In this document: piece by piece, positions 1 through 5,059 of the stretch | Numbering within the stretch: the stretch's first letter is position 1 | How the letters are laid out: the number at the start of each line of letters is the position of its first letter | Source of the DNA: Candidatus Binatia bacterium | Lineage (GTDB): Bacteria; Desulfobacterota_B; Binatia; UBA9968 | Direction of reading: 5' to 3' | Length of the DNA stretch: 5,138 nucleotides | Assembly (NCBI GenBank): GCA_025922795.1 | Contig: JAICHC010000269.1 | Location: 1-5,138 of the forward strand | The notes under the pieces: model-generated | Database searches by the model: none | The model's input: the letters and a program-made list of their open reading frames with translations, nothing else | Told to the model about the DNA's origin: nothing | Position numbers and translations under genes: made by a program

Positions 1-66
1 AAGCGCGCAAAGCAGTTTCCGTGTTGTCGGAGAGAAGCACCGGCGACGGTTTACACGGACGTTGAT

Positions 67-921
67 ATGGCTGGATGGCTCACCGGCTTGTTGGTTGCGG
101 GTGAGTTTTGCCTTCTGGTTGCGCTGGAGTGGCGCCGGCCGTTAAGGCGAGATGTCGAACCGAAGCTCAGACACGTCACGCGTAATCTTGCCGTTGCGGT
201 CCTAAGCGCCCTCGTGGTCCGGTCGGCTGAAACCCCGATCGTCCAACCTTTCTCCAGGATGATTGAACGGCGCAAGCTTGGGCTTCTTAAGCAGCTTCCT
301 TTGCCGCGAGCCTTAGAGACAGCGCTCGCGGTCGTTTTAATGGATTATACTCTCTACATCTGGCATAGGCTCATGCATCGATCGGAGCTGATATGGCGCT
401 ACCATCTGCCGCACCATGTCGATCTCGACCTTGATACGTCGACGGCCGTGCGCTTTCATTTCAGCGAACTGGTCCTTTCCGTGCCCTGGCGCGTGGGGCA
501 AGTCGTGCTCATCGGCGTCTCGCCTTCGGCGCTTTCGCTTTGGCAGACGGCTCTGATGCTTTCGATTCTTTTTCACCACTCCAACGTGCGATTGCCGATC
601 AATTTCGAGACTCGGCTGTGCCGTTTTATCGCTACGCCGCGGTTGCATGGAATTCATCATTCGGTTGTCCGCGCCGAGCAGGAATCGAATTTTTCGAGCG
701 GTCTTACGCTCTGGGACATGCTCCACGGCACGATGAAGCTCAATGTGCCTCAGGAAGAGATCACCATCGGCGTGCCGGCCTACCGGCGTGCGAGCGAGGT
801 CCGTCTGCCCCATGTTCTGGTGATGCCGTTCATAGAACAAAGGCCCACCTGGCAACTGCCGAATGATGGCCAGCCGTCGCGCGATTTTACTCCGGCCCCA
901 ACGCATCAACTGCTTGCCTGA
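67..921 (+). CDS. Sterol desaturase / fatty acid hydroxylase family membrane protein
   Basis: Predicted integral-membrane di-iron oxygenase of the fatty acid hydroxylase superfamily, which hydroxylates or desaturates lipid-like substrates using O2. The 284-residue length is normal for the family. The histidine clusters that bind the two irons are all visible: H100-x3-H104, H113-x2-H116-H117, H170-H171 and H194-x2-H197-H198. Hydrophobic stretches lie near residues 4-20, 40-52, 82-98 and 143-170. The ATG at 67 has only a weak upstream GGA. The same frame is open without a stop to the left edge of the window but contains no ATG, GTG or TTG there, so a start further left cannot be excluded. ATG 67 is preferred because the first membrane segment follows at once. 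The glycosyltransferase gene begins 10 nt after the stop, implying one operon. The substrate is unknown; family assignment is secure, sterol specificity is not. Confidence 0.88.
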   Translation: MAGWLTGLLVAGEFCLLVALEWRRPLRRDVEPKLRHVTRNLAVAVLSALVVRSAETPIVQPFSRMIERRKLGLLKQLPLPRALETALAVVLMDYTLYIWHRLMHRSELIWRYHLPHHVDLDLDTSTAVRFHFSELVLSVPWRVGQVVLIGVSPSALSLWQTALMLSILFHHSNVRLPINFETRLCRFIATPRLHGIHHSVVRAEQESNFSSGLTLWDMLHGTMKLNVPQEEITIGVPAYRRASEVRLPHVLVMPFIEQRPTWQLPNDGQPSRDFTPAPTHQLLA

Positions 922-931
922 TGCGATCAGG

Positions 932-1645
932 ATGAATCCTTCTGTCTCAATTATCATCCCGGCGCGAAATGATGCTAACGCGCTGCGCATGACACTCGAT
1001 CATCTGCAGCGTTTGCGCGCCATCGAAACCGCAGAAATTATCGTCGCCGCGTCAGGCCAAAGGGAAGAAACGGAAGCTGCGATTGCTGGCCGTGCCCGGA
1101 TCGTATGGCCAGACCAATCGATGCGACCGGCTTTAATGAATGCCGGCGCGTCTATAGCGTCAGGCAATAGCTGGTTTTTTTTGCACGCGGACTCCTTTCC
1201 GCCCGCGGATGCCTTGATCGAGATCCGACGCGCTTTGCACGACGACTCGATCGCGGGAGGTGCCTTCGAGCACCGCTTTCAGGAAAGTTTGTGGAGTCTA
1301 AGGTTCATCAGCTGGATCAACCGGCGGCGTTATTGTCTTACGCGTAACTATTACGGGGACCAGGGCATCTTCGTGCGGGCCGAGATTTTTCATTTGCTCG
1401 GCGGTTATCGCGATCTGTTCATGGAAGATCTGGACTTTGCTCAAAGATTGAAAAAACTCGCCAGGACGAAAGTCATTCCTCGCCCTCTCATCACTTCAGG
1501 ACGGCGTTTCCTTGCCTGGGGGCCCTGGCGCGCTTTTTCCTTTATCTTGTGGCTTCTCCTGCTCCACTCGCTCAGATTAGACACGCAGCGCTATGCGGGT
1601 CATTGGGCTGCATGTGGAGGGCGAGGCGTCAAGGATTCGGCTTAG
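932..1645 (+). CDS. Family 2 glycosyltransferase, arsenosugar-biosynthesis type (TIGR04283-like)
   Basis: GT-A fold glycosyltransferase of 237 residues, the usual size for the small family named in databases for arsenosugar biosynthesis. Visible motifs, in order: the N-terminal beta strand SIIIPARND (6-14), the metal/nucleotide-sugar motif HADS (85-88, a DxD equivalent), the strongly typical GDQGIF (142-147), and the acidic EDLD (165-168) that supplies the likely catalytic base. A hydrophobic segment at 201-212 near the C-terminus is common in this family and suggests membrane association. An earlier in-frame ATG at 863 would add 23 residues that overlap the upstream gene and resemble nothing in the family, so ATG 932 is chosen. 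It has only AGG immediately upstream and is probably translated by coupling to the preceding gene. The usual partners (ArsS radical SAM protein, TIGR04282 transferase) are not in the window, so the arsenosugar role is inferred from family naming only. Confidence 0.85.
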   Translation: MNPSVSIIIPARNDANALRMTLDHLQRLRAIETAEIIVAASGQREETEAAIAGRARIVWPDQSMRPALMNAGASIASGNSWFFLHADSFPPADALIEIRRALHDDSIAGGAFEHRFQESLWSLRFISWINRRRYCLTRNYYGDQGIFVRAEIFHLLGGYRDLFMEDLDFAQRLKKLARTKVIPRPLITSGRRFLAWGPWRAFSFILWLLLLHSLRLDTQRYAGHWAACGGRGVKDSA

Positions 1646-2798
1646 GAATCTCAGATTGCTCACGAAAACAGATAGAGCCGTCCTTGTGACGGGAGCTACG
1701 GGTTTCATCGGCAGGCATGTTGTTGCGCTTCTTGCGTTGGGGCGCCGGCGCGTCGTGGTCCTCGCGCGCTCCCGTGCCGGGGTATCGCCGCGAAGAAGAG
1801 TAGAAAAAATCTTCGGTCGTCTTCCTGAACAGATCGACGTCTTGGAAGGAGACCTCACTTGTCCCGAAGGGATAAAGCACGCTGCCGAGAGGCTGCAGTT
1901 AATAATCGATACGGTTATTCACTGTGCCGCCGAGACTTCTTTCGACACGGAGCGAGAAGCGCTTCGGCTGATTCACATCGAGGGGCCTCTTGCGTTGCTC
2001 GAGATCCTCGGCGCCAACGGGCTGCGTTCCTGGTCACAAATTTCCACGGCTTTCGTTTGCGGACGGCGGACGGGAACTGTCTATGAACACGAGACCGATC
2101 TGGGCCAGGAGTTCCACAACTCTTATGAACGGTTGAAGCTGGAATCGGAGATTCGTCTCAAGCGAGCCTGCGCGCAACTTGGGACGGAGTTGCGAATCTT
2201 CAGACCGAGCATTGTCACCGGGGCCGCTCCGGCGACCATGGGCGGAGTACCGTCGAATCTGCTGCTCACGTTCGTCCGACTGCTCGGCTCCCTTGGCCGT
2301 ACGGAACGCGCCAAGACTTGCCATGTCCGTATTCGCGGCCTGCGACACGCCAGATTCAATATCGTGCCGGTCGAGTATGTAGCCAGGGCGATCGCAGAGT
2401 TGGCGGAAGAGCCCGACGCGGCAGGCAAAACTTTTCATCTCGTTACCGATGATCCGCCGACGCAGCACGAGATATTGAATATGCTGAGCGAACGTTTCGG
2501 TCTCAAGGATCTGCATCTTGTCGGACCGGGAGAACAGATCTCCAATCCGTCATCCGTAGAGTTGAGGATTGCAAAGCTGCTGCTTCCTTACAAAGGCTAT
2601 TTGGAACAGGATGTGCAGTTCGATTGTGCGGGCGCGCGCCAGTTGCTCAACAATCTCGGTGTGCCGATGCCCGTGATCGATCGCCGAGAAGTGGATCGTC
2701 TCATCCAGCTCGCGTGGTCTTACAACCAGCCGCACTATGCGCCTAGAGCGGCAGTCGGGAATCTTATTTCTCTCCACGGTCACAGGCTGTCTGGGTAG
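1593..2798 (+). CDS. Extended SDR oxidoreductase, NAD_binding_4 / thioester-reductase-like
   Basis: NAD(P)-dependent extended short-chain dehydrogenase/reductase with a Rossmann fold. The dinucleotide motif TGATGFIG gives G34-G37-G40. The active-site pair is Y178-x3-K182, with S151/T152 in the ISTAFVCG strand, a pattern typical of the male-sterility/thioester-reductase branch that reduces acyl thioesters or epimerises sugars. The C-terminal third (from about residue 270) is substrate-binding and less conserved. The start is uncertain. ATG 1593 overlaps the glycosyltransferase by 53 nt and adds about 21 odd residues. A TTG at 1656, preceded by TAGGA about 8 nt upstream and lying just after the preceding stop, leaves a normal short lead into the Rossmann motif and may be the true start. 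ATG 1593 is given as the outer limit. The overlap or close spacing makes this the third gene of the left operon. The substrate is unknown. Confidence 0.8.
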   Translation: MRVIGLHVEGEASRIRLRNLRLLTKTDRAVLVTGATGFIGRHVVALLALGRRRVVVLARSRAGVSPRRRVEKIFGRLPEQIDVLEGDLTCPEGIKHAAERLQLIIDTVIHCAAETSFDTEREALRLIHIEGPLALLEILGANGLRSWSQISTAFVCGRRTGTVYEHETDLGQEFHNSYERLKLESEIRLKRACAQLGTELRIFRPSIVTGAAPATMGGVPSNLLLTFVRLLGSLGRTERAKTCHVRIRGLRHARFNIVPVEYVARAIAELAEEPDAAGKTFHLVTDDPPTQHEILNMLSERFGLKDLHLVGPGEQISNPSSVELRIAKLLLPYKGYLEQDVQFDCAGARQLLNNLGVPMPVIDRREVDRLIQLAWSYNQPHYAPRAAVGNLISLHGHRLSG

Positions 2799-2911
2799 TC
2801 GCTAGCCCAGAGTAGTTCACTTTGGTTTGTGTTCGGACGGCCTGACGTGTTGCTGGCCAATTGACCCCCACCTCTTTCCCCCCGCGCGACCCGGGGGGAT
2901 GAAGGAGGAGA

Positions 2912-2940
2912 TTGACACGTATGGACCGGGAACTTAGAAA
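2912..2940 (+). promoter_or_regulatory. Candidate sigma-70 promoter for the selenoprotein gene
   Basis: A perfect TTGACA (2912-2917) is followed after exactly 17 nt by TAGAAA (2935-2940), which matches the -10 consensus at four of six positions. Transcription would start near 2947 and give a leader of about 180 nt before the methyltransferase. A second TTGACA at 3010-3015 has only a poor -10 (AATGTT, 3033-3038). This is a consensus match only. Confidence 0.4.
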
Positions 2941-3020
2941 TATTTATACGACCGGCCGCTCCAAAATTTTTAGCGAACTGAATCACTATCAAACGTTACT
3001 ATCTCCCCCTTGACACATCC

Positions 3021-3044
3021 CGTTGCCTGCGCAATGTTTTGTTT
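3021..3044 (+). terminator. Weak hairpin with T-rich tail in the leader (possible attenuator)
   Basis: CGTTGC (3021-3026) pairs with GCAATG (3031-3036) around a CTGC loop: six pairs including one G-T. TTTTGTTT follows directly. The order stem then T-run is that of an intrinsic terminator, but the stem is short. If functional it would attenuate transcripts from the 2912 promoter before they reach the methyltransferase. Confidence 0.22.
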
Positions 3045-3126
3045 GGCTCGAAAACGACTCCGAAGAAAGCTGCATTTACCACAACGCTTTCAATTTCGCG
3101 GCACGCATGGCCCTATAGGAGGACTT

Positions 3127-3906
3127 ATGAAAAGTGAAGACCTGGCAGTCGATCCCGTCGTTCTCCGCGACGAAGTGAAGGGCAAGTATCGGGATGTGGC
3201 TAATAATCCGGCGGGGGAATATCACTTTCATACTGGCCGGCCTCTTGCAAAGCGCCTCGGTTATGATTCCGCGCTAGTTGACCCGATGCCCGATGCGGCA
3301 GTCGAGTCGTTCGCCGGGGTGGCAAACCCGTTTTCACTTCGAACACTTCAGCCAGGCGAAAGAGTGGTGGATGCCGGATCAGGCGGAGGATTTGACTGCT
3401 TTGTTGCTGCACGCCAAGTTGGGCCGCAAGGCCATGTCGTCGGCGTGGATATGCTCGCGGAGATGCTGGAGAAGTCGCGCAGGACGGCTCAGTCCATGGG
3501 TCTTGAAAACGTTGAGTTTCGCGAGGGGCTTCTGGAAGAGATACCGGTAGAGGACGGATGGGCGGATGTCGTCATCAGTAACGGCGTCATCAATCTATGT
3601 GCCGACAAGAAAAGAGTCTTCTCGGAACTATGGCGGGTATTGCGTGGTGGCGGAAGATTACAGTTCGGCGATATCGCCAATGGTAAGCCGGTGCCGGAGA
3701 GTGCGATACGCAATATCGATCTTTGGACTGCTTGAATTGCCGGCGGCCTTCCGTGCGAAGGCTGGCGCGCAATGCTGGCAGACAGCGGATTCGCAGACAT
3801 TCAAATCAGTCAACCTTACGACACGTTCGGCGAAGCGAGAGGTGAAAAGAAGGCCAGGCTTTTCGATGTCTACGGATACACATTCCTGGCACGCAAACCC
3901 GGATAG
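3127..3906 (+). CDS. ArsM-like SAM-dependent methyltransferase, selenoprotein (UGA codon 203 = Sec)
   Basis: Class I SAM methyltransferase of the arsenite-methyltransferase superfamily, 259 residues. The SAM site is VVDAGSGGGFD (80-90), with acidic D108 in VVGVDM (104-109). Family landmarks follow: FAGVANPF (62-69), NVEFREG (128-134), SNGVINLC (151-158), RVLRGGGRLQ (170-179) and DLWTA (198-202). An in-frame TGA at 3733-3735 then stands where relatives have the cysteine of W-x-x-C-x-x-G-A/G. Translation beyond it gives IAGGLP, an ADSGF segment and a C-terminal GYTFLARKPG, all family-like, ending at TAG 3904-3906. With the SECIS-like hairpin directly after the TGA, this supports selenocysteine at 203. 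ATG 3127 is chosen for its AGGAGGA 4-10 nt upstream; the TTG at 3010 adds unrelated residues. The cysteines of canonical ArsM in GCGNP and SNC are replaced (V65/A66, G153), so Sec203 is the main candidate nucleophile or metalloid ligand. The substrate (As, Se, Te, Hg or other) is not determined. A Cys codon misread as TGA is the main alternative. Confidence 0.85.
3733..3773 (+). promoter_or_regulatory. Candidate bacterial SECIS element (UGA plus hairpin)
   Basis: The hairpin starts at the base after UGA 3733-3735. Outer stem: ATTGC 3736-3740 with GCAAT 3769-3773. Middle: C3741-G3767, G3742-C3766, a G-G mismatch, C3744-G3764 and G3745-T3763, with C3768 bulged. Upper stem: GCCTTC 3746-3751 with GAAGGC 3757-3762. 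The apical loop is CGTGC (3752-3756), with a G at its second position. The UGA-to-loop distance is 16 nt. Known bacterial SECIS elements lie within the coding region directly after UGA, with a short loop carrying a G in its first two bases about 16-37 nt away; this fits at the lower limit. It would recruit SelB carrying Sec-tRNA. Confidence 0.75.
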
Positions 3907-3973
3907 AGGGCTCTCGGCGATTTTGTTGGGCCAAGTCTCCGCTTGGGATTAATCCTTGAAGGGCAGGAGAAAT

Positions 3974-4366
3974 CTACGCCCCCTCGATCAACGGGCAGAG
4001 CTTGTTTGCATGAGGCCGGCGGCCGACTTTCCGCTTCAACAGGGCGTGCAGCTCTTGCCGAAGTAGCTCCAGCTCACGGATTTTTTGGCTGACTTCATTT
4101 AAGTGCCGCCTGGCTACCTGCTTCACATGACTGCATGGCTGCTGACCGTGAGTGGCCAAGTTGAGAAGCGGCTTGATCTCTTTCAAAGTGATTCCCAGCG
4201 CCTGCGCGCGCTTTACAAACAACAACGTTCTTACCGCATCCGCATTGTAAAACCTGTACCCGTTGGCCGCGCGTAATGCTGGCCGAACGATTCCTTCGGT
4301 TTCGTAGTACCGGATCGCCGACGGTCGGATGCCGACCTTTTCGGCAACGTTTCCTATCGTCAACAT
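3974..4366 (-). CDS. MerR-family metal-responsive transcriptional regulator
   Basis: 130-residue MerR-family activator/repressor that would twist its promoter on metal binding. The N-terminal winged helix-turn-helix is classic: LTIGNVAEKVGI (2-13), AIRYYETEGIVRP (17-29), NGYRFYN (35-41). A dimerisation coiled coil spans roughly 80-112. The metal-loop cysteines are C78 (in QQPCSHV, matching MerR Cys82) and C124 (in KLCPLIEG, matching MerR Cys126). The third MerR cysteine (Cys117, in an LVCAC-type segment) is replaced by KRK, although H119 lies close to C124. The sensor therefore belongs to the mercury/zinc/lead/cadmium-type subfamily, but with an altered site. On the reverse strand AAGGAG precedes the ATG by 5 nt. 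It is divergent from the small-gene cassette across 64 bp holding a MerR operator, and convergent with the selenoprotein gene (67 bp between ends). Which metal it senses is unknown. Confidence 0.9.
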   Translation of the reverse strand: MLTIGNVAEKVGIRPSAIRYYETEGIVRPALRAANGYRFYNADAVRTLLFVKRAQALGITLKEIKPLLNLATHGQQPCSHVKQVARRHLNEVSQKIRELELLRQELHALLKRKVGRRPHANKLCPLIEGA

Positions 4367-4375
4367 TTTTACTCC

Positions 4376-4407
4376 TTGACCTTAAAGCTAAGTTGAAGGT
4401 GTAGCAT
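4376..4407 (+). promoter_or_regulatory. MerR-type operator/promoter of the small metal cassette
   Basis: TTGACC (4376-4381) and TAGCAT (4402-4407) form -35 and -10 boxes separated by 20 nt, the over-long spacing typical of MerR-regulated promoters. Between and overlapping them lies a 22-bp dyad, ACCTT-N12-AAGGT (4379-4400), whose interior also matches symmetrically (pattern ACCTTnAAnnTAnnTTnAAGGT). The same ends occur in CueR/ZntR-type operators. The -35 box overlaps the complement of the regulator's own Shine-Dalgarno, so bound regulator may also affect its own expression. Confidence 0.82.
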
Positions 4408-4430
4408 CGTTTTGAAAGGAGGTGAAGAAC

Positions 4431-4601
4431 ATGGAATCGATCAAGATCATTCTCTGTCCTGCCTGCACCGGCTGCCCCGCGGTAGAGATCACCGATCAGG
4501 GCGTCACCATCGGCGAGGACGAGAACACCGTGAAGCTCACGCATGCCGAATGGAACGATCTCGTCGCTCGCATCCGTCGCGGGGAATTGGCTGAAGTGTG
4601 A
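4431..4601 (+). CDS. Small CPxCxxCP-motif protein, first gene of MerR-controlled cassette
   Basis: 56-residue soluble protein with no recognised named family. It has a strong Shine-Dalgarno (AGGAGGTGA, 4418-4426) five nucleotides before the ATG, and it is the first gene after the MerR promoter. The N-terminus reads ILCPACTGCPAVEI, giving C9-P-x-C12-x-x-C15-P, a compact three-thiolate site. A predicted beta hairpin (17-36: VEIT, VTIGED, NTVKLT) and a C-terminal helix (37-51: HAEWNDLVARIRRG) follow. No signal peptide or membrane segment is seen, so it is likely cytosolic. Inference: a metal-binding chaperone, buffer or co-sensor induced by the metal that the regulator detects. An iron-sulfur role is possible but less likely with three cysteines. 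Its frame is shared by the next small gene, separated by the TGA at 4599. Confidence 0.82.
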   Translation: MESIKIILCPACTGCPAVEITDQGVTIGEDENTVKLTHAEWNDLVARIRRGELAEV

Positions 4602-4615
4602 AGGAGTATCGTGCT

Positions 4616-4646
4616 AGCCAAGGCTCCAGATCCTGGAGTCTTGGCT
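4616..4646 (+). repeat. 14-bp inverted repeat / stem-loop between two small genes
   Basis: AGCCAAGGCTCCAG (4616-4629) pairs with CTGGAGTCTTGGCT (4633-4646) around an ATC loop: 14 continuous RNA pairs with a single G-U. There is no T-tract after it (CTGCTTATTC follows), so it is not a standard intrinsic terminator. Likely roles are transcript stabilisation, processing, or partial attenuation setting the ratio of the two small proteins. It begins 14 nt after the in-frame UGA of the first small gene. Confidence 0.65.
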
Positions 4647-4673
4647 CTGCTTATTCAAAGAAAGGGGACGACA

Positions 4674-4820
4674 ATGGCGCTTGAAAAAGGCGGGAAGTAT
4701 CGGTGTCCGGATATTGAGTGTGGCTATGAAATAGAGGTGACAAAAGGAGCCGCGCCGGGAAAAGGGCAATCAAGCTCCGCGCGCTGCCGTTGTGGCAAGG
4801 AGATGCAAAAGATCAAATGA
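4674..4820 (+). CDS. Small four-cysteine zinc-ribbon / desulforedoxin-like protein
   Basis: 48-residue protein with two cysteine knuckles: YRCPDIECGYEIEV (C11-x4-C16) and ARCRCGKEM (C38-x-C40). The layout of Y-x-C...C-G-x-x-I-x-V followed by a C-terminal C-x-C-G-x-x-M resembles desulforedoxin-type domains, which use CxxC plus CC to bind one Fe or Zn; here the spacings are widened to CX4C and CXC. The start is ATG 4674, preceded by AAAGGGG about 6 nt upstream. A longer reading from GTG 4611 would translate the stem-loop at 4616-4646 into residues with no similarity to this fold, so it is not used. The stop overlaps the start of the MerF-like gene (ATGA, 4817-4820), indicating translational coupling. 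Inference: a cytosolic metal-binding or electron-transfer partner in the same metal response. The exact family is not recognised with certainty. Confidence 0.75.
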   Translation: MALEKGGKYRCPDIECGYEIEVTKGAAPGKGQSSSARCRCGKEMQKIK

Positions 4821-5059
4821 ATGTTTTCGGGGGAAAAACTGACAAGAGTGCGGGTGCAGATCCCTGCTGTAAGGCTGGGCTCTACGGCTCTCTGGCAACG
4901 GCACTCTGCTGCCTGACACCAGTTCTCGTTTTAGTCCTCGGTTTAGCGGGCGTTGCTTTTGTGACGCCGTACCTGGATTATTTCTCGTGCCTCTGTTAGC
5001 GATGGCTGGTCGCGTTATACGGCTGGATGCGCGGCCGACAATTCCGCACGCGCAAATGA
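4817..5059 (+). pseudogene. merF: MerF-like mercuric transport protein, second half frameshifted
   Basis: The open frame 4817-4999 encodes 60 residues. GLYGSLATALCCLTPVLVLV (21-40) closely follows the first transmembrane helix of the MerF mercuric ion transporter, with the paired metal-relay cysteines C31-C32 before T34-P35, then a glycine-rich helix and YLDY (52-55). In MerF a second helix of the type VLLPLLA...LYGW and a basic tail should follow. Here the frame ends in FSCLC and TAG (4997). The expected second helix is present but in two frames: LVPLLAMAG in the +2 frame (4984-5010), then ALYGWMRGRQ back in the original frame (5012-5041), ending at TGA 5057. One missing base near 4982-4984 and one extra near 5011 would explain it. 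An additional C17-C18 pair near the N-terminus is not usual for MerF. It is either a decayed gene or an assembly with two indels; as written only one helix is made. It is coupled to the upstream gene by an ATGA overlap. Confidence 0.68.

Larger units (their letters stand above)
2799..3126. other. Gene-poor stretch between the SDR gene and the selenoprotein gene
   Basis: No convincing protein gene lies in these 328 bases. Contents seen: a GC-rich inverted repeat (six C at 2878-2883, six G at 2893-2898) just before a purine-rich GAAGGAGGAG; a 30-codon ORF at 2921-3013 that resembles nothing recognised; two TTGACA boxes (2912-2917 and 3010-3015); a small hairpin with a T-rich tail at 3021-3044; and the strong Shine-Dalgarno AGGAGGA at 3117-3123. 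The phrase GGCCAATTGACCCCCA near 2855-2870 resembles terminal sequence of some IS21-type elements from memory, but no transposase is present. The stretch marks the boundary between the left operon and the selenoprotein transcription unit. Confidence 0.6.

Noticed and set aside
863..931. Upstream ATG 863 for the glycosyltransferase
   Set aside because: It adds 23 residues overlapping the previous gene and unlike the family; the normal SIIIPARND start follows ATG 932.
337..990. Long reverse ORF opposite the hydroxylase gene
   Set aside because: Arginine/histidine-rich, low-complexity shadow of a gene with clear catalytic histidine motifs.
2850..2875. Insertion-sequence end (IS21-like)
   Set aside because: The resemblance rests on memory of a short phrase; no transposase, matching opposite end or target duplication is visible.
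2921..3013. 30-codon ORF with GGAGGAG upstream
   Set aside because: No recognisable similarity, a long 10-nt spacing, and its start lies inside the spacer of the candidate promoter at 2912-2940.
3010..3735. Methyltransferase read as TTG 3010 to TGA 3735 (241 aa)
   Set aside because: The 39 extra N-terminal residues are unlike the family, a strong Shine-Dalgarno precedes ATG 3127, and the TGA falls inside conserved sequence that continues in frame.
3720..3760. A frameshift or nonsense-mutation pseudogene as the cause of the stop at 3733
   Set aside because: The frame is unchanged on both sides, the residue replaced is the conserved Cys, and a SECIS-like hairpin follows. A single-base read error remains possible and is noted.
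3931..3946. CCAAG/CTTGG hairpin between the convergent genes as a bidirectional terminator
   Set aside because: Only five pairs and no T-run on either strand.
4611..4673. GTG 4611 start for the 48-aa protein
   Set aside because: It would translate the perfect stem-loop; ATG 4674 has a good Shine-Dalgarno and yields the compact four-Cys domain. AAGGAG before 4611 is noted, so this is not absolute.
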